Assembly: GCA_036873755.1 (NCBI GenBank)
Contig: JAVTVY010025124.1
Coordinates: 51,718-115,717, forward strand
DNA length: 64,000 nucleotides
Reading direction: 5' to 3'
Origin: Hanleya hanleyi
Taxonomy: Eukaryota > Mollusca > Polyplacophora > Lepidopleurida > Hanleyidae
A program made the position numbers and the translations under genes. This document shows, in pieces, positions 55,560 to 64,000 of the stretch (position 1 is the first letter of the stretch; each line of letters starts with the position of its first letter). Under the pieces are notes generated by a model. The model made no database searches, was not told where the DNA came from, and saw only the letters and a list, made by a program, of their open reading frames with translations.

Positions 55560-57393
55560 TGCATGTCGCGTTAATCTGCGCATGCGCAGTTGGTTGTAGT
55601 AAGTAAAGTGGCCATTTTGGGGCAGTGAAGGAAGGTATTTGGGGTAGAGAGGGACCATCCTTGGTCCGAATGCATCGTGTGAGGTGTCATTTTGTTGCTC
55701 TCGGGGTGTACATTCCGATTTGAGGGATGTCCGCGTCATCTGTGACGTCATCGGTGACGTCATCGGTACGAGTAGTAGCGAAAGTGGACATTTTCGGGCA
55801 GTACATGAAGGTATTTGGGGTCGAGATGGGCTATTCACGGTTCGAATACGTCCTGGAAGGTGTCATCTTGTAGTTCTCGGGGTGTACATTCCGATTTGAG
55901 GGATGTTCGCGTCATCTGTGACGTCATCGGTGACGTCATCGGTACGGGTAGTAGCGAAAGTGGACATTTTCGGGCAGTACATGAAGGTATTTGGGGTCGA
56001 GATGGGCTATTCACGGTTCGAATGCGTCCTGGAAGGTGTCATCTTGTAGTTCTCGGGATGTACATTCCGATTTAAGGGATGTCCGCGTCATCTGTGACGT
56101 CATCAGTGACGTCATCAGTACGAGTAGTAGCGAAAGGGAGCATTTTGGGTGCTATGTAGGGGTGTGTTTGGGGTAGAGATGGGCTATTCACTGTTTGAAT
56201 GGGTCGTGTGAGGTGTCAAAGTGAAGCTTGTGTGGGGTAGAGTCAGAATGGTGTGTTTTTGAATGCAAGTCGCGTTAATCTACGCATGCGCAGTTGGTTG
56301 TAGTAAGTAAAGTGACCATTTTGGGGCAGTACATGAAGGTATTTGGGGTCGAGATGGGCTATTCACGGTTCGAATGCGTCCTGGAAGGTGTCATCTTGTA
56401 GTTCTCGGGGTGTACATTCCGATTTAAGGGATGTCCGCGTCATCTGTGACGTCATCAGTGACGTCATCAGTACGAGTAGTAGCGAAAGGGGGCATTTTGG
56501 GTGCTATGTAGGGGTGTGTTTGGGGTAGAGATGGGCTATTCACGGTTCGAATGGGTCGTGTGAGGTGTCAAAGTGAAGCTTGTGTGGGGTAGAGTCAGAA
56601 TGGTGTGTTTTTGAATGCAAGTCGCGTTAATCTACGCATGCGCAGTTGGCTGTAGTAAGTAAAGTGGCCATTTTGGGGCAGTACATGAAGGTATTTGGGG
56701 TCGAGATGGGCTATTTACGGTTCGAATGCGTCGTGTGAGGTGTCATCTTGTAGCTCTCGGGGTGTAGACCCGATTTGAGGGCTGTCCACGTCACCTGTGA
56801 CGTCATCGGTGACGTCATCAGTACGAGTAGTAAGTAAAGTGGGTATTTTGGGGCAGTGAAAGGAAGGTATTTGGTGTAGAGATGCTCCATCCTTGGTCCG
56901 AATGCATCGTGTAAGGTGTCATGTTGTAGCTCTCGGGGTGTACATCTCCATTTTAGGGATGTTCGCTTCATCTGTGACGTCATCGGTGACGTCATCGGTA
57001 CGAGTAGTAGCGAAAGTGCACATTTTGGGGCAGTGCAGGTAGGTGTTTGGGATAGAGAAGGACCATCCTTGGTCCGAATGCGTCGTGTGAGGTGTCATGT
57101 TGTAGCTCTCGGGGTGTACATCTTCATTTTAGGGATGTCCGTGTCATCTGTGACGTCATCAGTGACGTCATCAGTACGAGTAGTAGCGAAAGTGGGCATT
57201 TTGGGGCAGTGAAGGAAGGTGTTTGGGGTAGAGAGGGACCATCCTTGGTCCGAATGGATCGTGTGAGGTGCCATTTTGTAGCGCTTAGGGTGTAGATTCC
57301 GATTTAAGGGATGTTCGCATCATCTGTGACGTCATTAGTGACGTCATCGGTACGAGTAGTAGCGAAAGTGGGCATTTTGGGGCAGTGAAGGAT
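55560..57393 (+). repeat. ~176 bp tandem array, left arm
   Basis: Two unit types alternate. Type A carries GTGACGTCATC(G/A)GTGACGTCATC, i.e. two TGACGTCA (CREB/ATF consensus) sites, near 55741, 55917, 56093, 56445, 56797, 56976, 57150 and 57326. Type B carries GCATGCGCAG(T/A)TGG (near 55578, 56285, 56637). Spacings are 174-179 or double that. Each unit also has GGGGTCGAGATGGGCTATTC or a variant. Confidence 0.9.
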
Positions 57394-57459
57394 GGGTTAG
57401 TAGTATGAAAGCGCATGTCGAGCCCCATTGACCTTGCGGCGCAATGCGCAATGAGAATG

Positions 57460-57493
<34 letters not shown>

Positions 57494-57782
57494 CGTCTGT
57501 GTGTGTGTGTGTGTGTGTGCATGTGTGTGTGTGTGTGTCTGTGTGTGTGTGTGTATGCGCCTGTCTGTCTGTGCACGTGTGCTTGCGTGTACGTGTGTGT
57601 GTATGTGTGTGTGTGTATGTGCGTGTGTGTGTCCGTGTGTCTGTGCATGTGTGCGTACGTGTGTGTGTGTGTACGCGTGTGTGTGTATACGTCTGTATGC
57701 GTGTGTTTATGCGTGTGTGTGTGTATGCGTCTGATGCGTGTGTGTGTGTGTGTGTGTATGCATCTGTGTATCTGGGTGCGTG
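57460..57782 (+). repeat. (TG)n-rich tract, left arm
   Basis: ~320 bp of TG repeats with interspersed ATGCGTC and TACG steps. It reads open in several frames, but this is simple sequence, not coding. The right-arm partner is ~100 bp shorter. Confidence 0.95.
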
Positions 57783-58095
57783 TGTGCATGCGCCGAGTTC
57801 TAAGAGCCCCGGAGAGAGAACAACAACAACAAGGATGACACATGAGAGAACAACAAGAAGTTTTTGTCATATAGTTTATTATCCCCAAATTTTACATCAT
57901 ACCCAGGCTGGGGGAGCCGCCCTGGGTATGTTTAGTATGTTCGCATTCGAAATATCAAACACCGTGTTTTATTATTCAACGCATCGTCACATCAGGTACA
58001 AGTGTTTACTGAGCTCAAGTCAGCGATCAGCATGTAGACATAGAGAGTATGTACGGCATGTTGTGGTATTCATCAGTGCATGGGTGACGCATTCA
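57783..58095. other. Arm spacer, left
   Basis: Unique arm sequence with an AACAACAACAACAAGG block. The reverse complement is 61430-61737. No gene seen. Confidence 0.5.
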
Positions 58096-59015
58096 CCCGA
58101 TGGGTTGATTGGTCGTCTTGGTCACGAAAAACGTAACATTGGTTACCCTCTTTACCACCCATTGTGTGTTGGGGCGTTGACGATGTGCCCATCTCAAGGC
58201 ATCCAATTGTTCCACTTAGGCCAGCATCATCTCTAGCGACGCCCGGTGAATGATGGTAAACGGCAGGTCAAACACAAGGTTGTTGGCACTGGGGTAACAA
58301 TACCGTAACTGGTCCGTCCTTTTGTGACGTAAGATGTACCCGAAAGCGACATTCAATTTGAAGGCCGTAGTTTGATCTTCGAAGATGGCTTCCATGTAGC
58401 TGCGTAGACGGGTGAGTTTGGTCAGTGGGAAATTGTAGATATCTTGAATAGGGCGATGACGGTGGAAACAGTACCGTGTCATAGACCAATGGCCCCGATC
58501 GTCGTCACTCACTGGATGGTTGTCCTGTAAGAGATCGCCAGGAACATTTATGGGCTCGACCAGAAAATGTTCGATGTTGTCAGGCGAATGACTCGAAACC
58601 GTAACGCTTGGGTCCGGCTGGATATCCAGGCTCTTCTGAACTGTGGTATAGGCGGGCTCTCCGTCATCGCATCACCAGTGGCGTTCGTCTCCCCGGGCTT
58701 ATCTTCACTGGGCCTGACCTTCCGCGGCTCCTCTATAGTAGAAGGTTGTCGCGCATACCGTGGTGATGGACTATGAATCAAACGTTGGTGCCGTCTTAAC
58801 TGACTGGGTCGTTTGAAGAGTTAACCACATTCATTACATTGTTCCGTCGCACCCTCGTGGAGTGAGCGTTCATGGCGCAGTAAAGCATCTTCCCGATTAA
58901 ATGACCGTGCGCAGGTTATACAAGTATATCGTGCACCATTGTGGATGGAGGCCTCGTGTCGTCGCAAATCTTCTGGGCGAATAAACTGCTTCTGGCAAGT
59001 TGTGCAAGTGAACAT
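58096..59015 (-). pseudogene. Zinc-finger-polymerase gene, left-arm copy
   Basis: Minus-strand partner of 60511-61430. It starts at ATG 59013-59015 with the same two C2H2 fingers. The third finger is cut by a stop 64 codons in (a C-to-T change turning CAA into TAA after CNECG). There is also a 1 bp loss near 58647 relative to the right copy. Downstream it keeps the FDLPFT segment in frame, where the right copy is shifted. Its own TATA box is at 59060-59068. Confidence 0.85.
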
Positions 59016-59182
59016 CTTGGTGGTTGAGAGAGTATCCGATGAAACGACCAGGCCGCTTCCCTTTTATAGTACGCTAGCTGGTGATTTATTTTTAGCACAC
59101 TCAGTTCAACTACCCCAAGTCGAGGACCAGACATATAGAGTATGTATTGCATGCTATGGTATTCATCAGTGCAAGGGTGGCA

Positions 59183-59420
59183 CATTCAGCCGATGGGGGT
59201 GGTCGGTCAGCTTGGTAGCGAAAAACGTGACATTGGTCACCCTCTCTACTATCCACTCGGTGTTGGGACGCTGTTCATAGGTCCATTCCAAGGGATCCAC
59301 AGTGTCCAGTTGGGCCAGCATCGTCTCTAGCGACGTCCGATTGGTGATTGTGAAAGGATGGTCGTACACTGGGTTGATGGCACTGGAATAGAAAGCGTAT
59401 AATGAAGCTTTCACAGATGC
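59183..59420 (-). pseudogene. Second polymerase N-terminal piece (paralogue)
   Basis: Minus strand encodes HPFTITNRTSLETMLAQLD, LEWTYEQRPNTEWIVERVTN and VTFFATKLTDHP. It is related (~55 %) to the matching end of the zinc-finger-polymerase gene, so it comes from a different but related element. It ends where that gene's promoter region begins. Confidence 0.7.
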
Positions 59421-59436
59421 ATGTGTGTTTATATGC

Positions 59437-59580
59437 AAGAGCTTCGAGCTCGCGGAGCTCTTGGAGCTCCGGAGCTCATGGAACTCGGAGCTCCGGAGCT
59501 CCGACGCCACCACCGGGCGTTGACGGGCGTTGCTACAAGAGAACTCGGAGCTCCGGAGCTCCGGAGCTCACTTCCGCTTC
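59437..59580. repeat. GAGCTCCG-rich palindrome core
   Basis: At least ten GAGCTC sites, many as GGAGCTCCGGAGCTCC, which are self-complementary at 6-16 bp. A GACGCCACC...GGGCGTTGACGGGCG insert divides the block. It sits at the symmetry centre of the giant palindrome. Confidence 0.8.
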
Positions 59581-59619
59581 CGTTCACGTGACCGGAACTG
59601 ACCTTTGACCCCGGCGCGC

Positions 59620-59647
59620 AAAGGTTTCCACCGCGGTGGAAACCTTT
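59620..59647. repeat. Perfect 28 bp palindrome
   Basis: Symmetric around CCGCGG. The arm AAAGGTTTCCACCG and its exact complement follow each other. It marks the right edge of the core where arm homology resumes at 59648. Confidence 0.9.
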
Positions 59648-59733
59648 ACCCAACACCGAGTGGATAGTAGAGAGGGTGACCAATGTCACGTTTTTCGTTA
59701 CCAAGCTGACCGACCACCCCCATCGGTTGAATT
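59648..59733 (+). pseudogene. Right-arm end of the second polymerase piece
   Basis: Reverse complement of 59186-59265 (NTEWIVERVTNVTFF in plus sense). It is cut at 59733 by the RT insertion. Confidence 0.75.
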
Positions 59734-60341
59734 ACAAGCGTCTAGTCCGTCATTCATAATCCAGCCGTCGTCCATTAGAGAATATCCGCGTCCATAATCC
59801 AAAGACCTATTCCATTTTCCACATAACAGTATTAGCACCAAATTCAAAAGGACAATCATAGTATACATAAACCTAGGCTTGTTTCCTGCAAGAGAGAAGC
59901 GGTCAACAGTTTTCAATGATGCCGGCAAGACATCATGATGTTCCAAAAATATCAAATCCGTATCGCTGATCAGTATTCTTAATCCATAATATTCGTTATA
60001 GAGTCGTCATCTAAAAAAAAAAGATGTATCTCAGTCACGCTTTGATTGTGTCTGTTCATATGAGTACCATGAGGATCTTGAAGTACATGGGTTCATACGG
60101 CCCCTAGCCCCGGGTTAAGCGGAATTAGACACAAGTTACGAAACGTAGCGCCATAGTTCTTGCACGCTACGTTCGTATTTTGCTATCAGCATGCGATATG
60201 TATCGCCAAATTTGAGAAACTTTGAGTGGAGGCGCTTGGTGGAATAGCCCTGTTTTATAAGTTTCTGCAACAATGTTTTGTGACGTTGATTAAAATCATC
60301 ACATTTAACACATGATCTAGCAAATGCTACTAAGCGAGATA
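59734..60341 (-). mobile_element. RT-element insertion in one palindrome arm
   Basis: Minus strand: C-terminal 75 or so codons of the YIDD RT (ISRLVAFARSCVKCDDF to LWRYVS, stop at ~60137) and the full 3' tail to TCTAGTCC/ACAAGC at 59737. ~97 % like 53140-53741. The left arm at 59179/59186 has the uninterrupted site. One change in the penultimate region gives VQELW. Confidence 0.88.
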
Positions 60342-60510
60342 TGTGCCACCCTTGCACTGATGAATACCATAGCATGCAATACATACTCTATATGTCTGGT
60401 CCTCGACTTGGGGTAGTTGAACTGAGTGTGCTAAAAATAGATCACCAGCTAGCGTACTATAAAAGGGAAGTGGCCTGGTCGTTTCATCGGATACTCTCTC
60501 AACCACCAAG
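60342..60510 (+). promoter_or_regulatory. Promoter of the zinc-finger-polymerase gene (right copy)
   Basis: TATAAAAGG at 60458-60466 with the ATG 45 bp later, the same spacing as the RING gene. The upstream block TGCACTGATGAATACCA(T/C) also occurs after the gene at 61449 (variant), so the promoter segment itself is duplicated. Confidence 0.65.
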
Positions 60511-61293
60511 ATGTTCACTTGCACAACTTGCCAGAAGCAGTTTATTCGCCCAGAAGATTTGCGACGACACGAGGCCTCCATCCACAACGGTGCACGATAT
60601 ACTTGTATAACCTGCGAACGGTCATTTAATCGGGAGGATGTTTTGCTGCGCCATGAACGCTCACTCCACGAGGGTGCGACGGAACAATGTAATGAATGTG
60701 GTCAACTCTTCAAACGACCCAGTCAGTTAAGACGGCACCAACGTTTGATTCATAGTCCATCACCACGGTATGCGCGACAACCTTCTACTATAGAGGAGCC
60801 GCGGAAGGTCAGGCCCAGTGAAGATAAACCCGGGGAGACGAACGCCACTGGTGATGCGATGACGGAGAGCCCGCCTATACCCACAGTTCAGAAGAGCCTG
60901 GATATCCAGCCGGACCCAAGCGTTACGGTTTCGAGTCATTCGCCTGACAACATCAAACATTTTCTGGTCGAGCCCATAAATGTTCCTGGCGATCTCTTAC
61001 AGGACAACCATCCAGTGAGTGACGACGATCGGGGCCATTGGTCTATGACACGGTACTGTTTCCACCGTCATCGCCCTATTCAAGATATCTACAATTTCCC
61101 ACTGACCAAACTCACCTGTCTACGCAGCTACGTGGAAGCCATCTTCGAAGATCAAACTACGGCCTTCAAATTGAATGTCGCTTTCGGGTACATCTTACGT
61201 CACAAAAGGACGGACCAGTTACGGTATTGTTACCCCAGTGCCAACAACCTTGTGTTGACCTGCCGTTTACCATCATTCACCGGGCGTCGCTAG
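60511..61293 (+). pseudogene. C2H2 zinc-finger plus polymerase N-terminal gene, right-arm copy
   Basis: 260 codons. Three C2H2 fingers fill residues 4-82 (C-x2-C-x12-H-x4-H: CTTCQKQF, CITCERSF, CNECGQLF). A Pro/Glu/Ser-rich linker follows, and from residue ~175 the polymerase segment CFHRHRPIQDIYNF, LRSYVEAIFEDQTTAF and FGYILRHK. A 1 bp loss near 61255 (TTT to TT) shifts the frame just before DLPFT, so the last ~12 residues are aberrant. The original frame continues to ~61430 and stops there; exonuclease and palm domains are absent in this locus. The fingers would be DNA-binding. Arm partner: 58096-59015. Confidence 0.82.
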
Positions 61294-61429
61294 AGATGAT
61301 GCTGGCCCAAGTGGAACAATTGGATGCCTTGAGATGGGCACATCGTCAACGCCCCAACACACAATGGGTGGTAAAGAGGGTAACCAATGTTACGTTTTTC
61401 GTGACCAAGACGACCAATCAACCCATCGG

Positions 61430-61737
61430 GTGAATGCGTCACCCATGCACTGATGAATACCACAACATGCCGTACATACTCTCTATGTCTACATGCTGAT
61501 CGTTGACTTGAGCTCAGTAAACACTTGTGCCTGATGTGACGATGCGTTGAATAATAAAACACGGTGTTTGATATTTCGAATGCGAACATACTAAACATAC
61601 CCAGGGCGGCTCCCCAAGCCTGGGTATGATGTAAAATTTGGGGATAATAAACTATATGACAAAAACTTCTTGTTGTTCTCTCATGTGTCATCCTTGTTGT
61701 TGTTGTTCTCTCTCCGGGGCTCTTAGAACTCGGCGCA
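61430..61737. other. Arm spacer, right
   Basis: Reverse complement of 57783-58095. No gene seen. Confidence 0.5.
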
Positions 61738-61926
61738 TGCACACACGCACCCAGACACACAGATGCATACACACACACACACACACACGCATCAGACGCA
61801 TACACACACACACGCATAAACACACGCATACAGACGTATACACACACACGCGTACACACATACACACGTACGCACAGACGCATACACACACACATGCACG
61901 CACACACACACACACACACACAGACG

Positions 61927-61960
<34 letters not shown>

Positions 61961-61962
61961 CA
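61738..61962 (-). repeat. (CA)n-rich tract, right arm
   Basis: Partner of 57460-57782, ~100 bp shorter. Same interspersed GCATACA steps. Confidence 0.95.
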
Positions 61963-62027
61963 TTCTCATTGCGCATTGCGCCGCAAGGTCAATGGGGCTC
62001 GACATGCGCTTTCATACTACTAATCCA

Positions 62028-64000
62028 TCCTTCACTGCCCCAAAATGCCCACTTTCTCTACTACTCGTACCGATGACGTCACTAATGACGTCACAGATGA
62101 TGCGAACATCCCTTAAATCGGAATCTACACCCTAAGCGCTACAAAATGGCACCTCACACGATCCATTCGGACCAAGGATGGTCCCTCTCTACCCCAAACA
62201 CCTTCTTTCACTGCCCCAAAATGCCCACTTTCGCTACTACTCGTACTGATGACGTCACTGATGACGTCACAGATGACGCGGACATCCCTAAAATGAAGAT
62301 GTACACCCCGAGAGCTACAACATGACACCTCACACGACGCATTCGGACCAAGGATGGTCCTTCTCTATCCCAAACACCTACCTGCACTGCCCCAAAATGT
62401 GCACTTTCGCTACTACTCGTACCGATGACGTCACCGATGACGTCACAGATGAAGCGAACATCCCTAAAATGGAGATGTACACCCCGAGAGCTACAACATG
62501 ACAGCTTACACGACGCATTCGGACCAAGGATGGAGCATCTCTACACCAAATACCTTCCTTTCACTGCCCCAAAATACCCACTTTACTTACTACTCGTACT
62601 GATGACGTCACCGATGACGTCACAGGTGACGTGAACAGCCCTCAAATCGGGTCTACACCCCGAGAGCTACAAGATGACACCTCAGACGACGCATTCGAAC
62701 AGTGAATAGCCCATCTCGACCCCAAATACCTTCATGTACTGCCCCAAAATGGCCACTTTACTTACTACAGCCAACTGCGCATGCGTAGATTAACGCGACT
62801 TGCATTCAAAAACACACCATTCTGACTCTATCCCACACAAGCTTCACTTTGACACTTCACACGACCCATTCGAACCGTGAATAGCGCATCTCTACCCCAA
62901 ACACACCCCTACATAGCACCCAAAATGCTCCCTTTCGCTACTACTCGTACTGATGACGTCACTGATGACGTCACAGATGACGCGGACATCCCTTAAATCG
63001 GAATGTACACCCCGAGAACTACAAGATGACACCTTCCAGGACGTATTCGAACCGTGAATAGCCCATCTCGACCCCAAATACCTTCATGTACTGCCAGAAA
63101 ATGTCCACTTTCGCTACTACTCGTACCGATGACGTCACCGATGACGTCACAGATGACGCGGACATCCCTTAAATCGGAATGTACACCCCGAGAACTACAA
63201 GATGACACCTTCCAGGACGCATTCGAACCGTGAATAGCCCATCTCGACCCCAAATACCTTCATGTACTGCCCCAAAATGGCCACTTTACTTACTACAACC
63301 AACTGCGCATGCGTAGATTAACGCGACTTGCATTCAAAAACACACCATTCTGACTCTACCCCACACAAGCTTCACTTTGACACCTCACACGACCCATTCG
63401 AACCGTGAATAGCCCATCTCTACCCCAAAAACACCCCTACATAGCACCCAAAATGCTCCCTTTCGCTACTACTCGTACTGATGACGTCACTGATGACGTC
63501 ACAGATGACGCGGACATCCCTTAAATCGAGGTCTGCACCCCGAGAACTACAAGATGACACCTTCCAGGACGCATTCGAACCGTGAATAGCCCATCTCGAC
63601 CCCAAATACCTTCATGTACTGCCCGAAAATGTCCACTTTCGCTACTACTCGTACCGATGACGTCATCGATGACGTCACAGATGACGCGAACAATCCTCAA
63701 ATCGGAATGTACACCCCGAGAACTACAAGATGACACCTTCCAGGACGCATTCGAACCGTGAATAGCCCATCTCGATCCCAAATACCTTCATGTACTACCC
63801 GAAAATGTCCACTTTCGCTACTACTCGTACCGATGAAGTCACCGATGACGTCACAGATGACGCGAACATCCCCCAAATCGGAATGTACACCCCGAGAACT
63901 ACAAGATGACACCTTCCAGGACGCATTCGAACCGTGAATAGCCCATCTCGACCCCAAATACCTTCCTGTACTGCCCCAAAATGGCCACTTTCCCTACTAC
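62028..64000 (-). repeat. ~176 bp tandem array, right arm
   Basis: Reverse-oriented A and B units: TGACGTCA doublets near 62073, 62252, 62426, 62605, 62956, 63131, 63486, 63661 and 63840 (some with one site mutated, such as GATGAAGTCACC), and GCATGCGTAG type B near 62778 and 63307. It continues past the window end. Confidence 0.9.

Larger units (their letters stand above)
55430..64000. mobile_element. Giant palindrome carrying a zinc-finger-polymerase gene
   Basis: The left arm (to ~59,430) and right arm (from ~59,600 to the window end) are reverse complements in the same order: ~176 bp arrays, a CGCATGTCGAGCCCCATTG junction, a TG or CA tract, a spacer with GTATGATGTAAAATTTGGGG, the zinc-finger-polymerase gene, its promoter and a second polymerase piece. 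The right arm alone has a 608 bp RT insertion (59734-60341). The centre is the GAGCTC-rich block 59437-59580. The right end is cut by the window. Arms look ~97 % identical. It could be a composite foldback transposon or an inverted amplification. Confidence 0.85.

Noticed and set aside
55684..56528. Repeated ~61-86 codon frames in the 176 bp arrays as a small protein family
   Set aside because: They are frame artefacts of tandem units; several overlap on both strands and lack independent starts.
57415..58236. 273-codon Cys/Val-rich frame across the TG tract, and its right-arm counterpart
   Set aside because: Simple-sequence translation of (TG)n joined to arm spacer; no domain.
61290..61976. 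228-codon minus-strand frame in the right arm
   Set aside because: Antisense of the polymerase segment joined to the CA tract; the coding strand is the plus strand there.

Overview
This window is animal nuclear DNA. It has GT-AG introns, a metazoan SLC1 (glutamate/neutral amino acid transporter) gene spread over about 25.6 kb, several non-LTR retrotransposon 3' ends, and many copies of one YIDD-type reverse-transcriptase family. I see no bacterial operons, rRNA or CRISPR. The repeat types suggest a marine invertebrate, most likely a lophotrochozoan such as a mollusc, but the species cannot be fixed from sequence alone.

Layout. 1-1.4 kb is a terminal-inverted-repeat element carrying two opposed, overlapping pieces of one broken gene. 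1.4-11 kb is repeat-rich DNA with an old tandem repeat, a LINE end, a mosaic of Penelope-like RT pieces and a ~510 bp tandem array. 11.1-15.0 kb and 30.0-33.1 kb are two arms of an inverted duplication; the left arm has a LINE insertion and the right arm keeps the empty site. A dead copy of SLC1 exons 1-2 (15.0-15.6 kb) abuts the left arm. The better-preserved SLC1 gene runs from 18.2 to 43.8 kb (seven exons seen, at least one small exon not found). Its introns hold a 33 bp minisatellite, a 2.7 kb foldback element with a 6 bp target duplication, and many retroelement pieces. A 5'-truncated LINE lies at 44.2-46.1 kb.

The most unusual part is 47-64 kb. At 47.1-52.6 kb there is a compact, TATA-driven, apparently intronless cluster that looks virus-like: a RING protein, a convergent CARD plus PC4-like fusion protein, and a divergent type-B DNA polymerase with a large internal deletion. 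The last two share a mirror-image promoter packed with ATGGCGGC-type sites. From about 55.5 kb to the window end is a giant palindrome. Its arms carry ~176 bp tandem repeats with doublets of TGACGTCA and palindromic GCATGC cores, a TG/CA tract, and a zinc-finger-polymerase gene related to the polymerase at 51 kb. The two arms have independent disabling mutations, and one arm alone has a retroelement insertion near the centre.

How they relate. The RING, CARD-PC4, polymerase and zinc-finger-polymerase genes share short leaders behind TATA boxes, and the two polymerase genes share a homologous N-terminal segment. I infer that they belong to one lineage of polymerase-encoding mobile or virus-derived elements, and that foldback repeat arrays have picked up part of it. 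All copies here look damaged.
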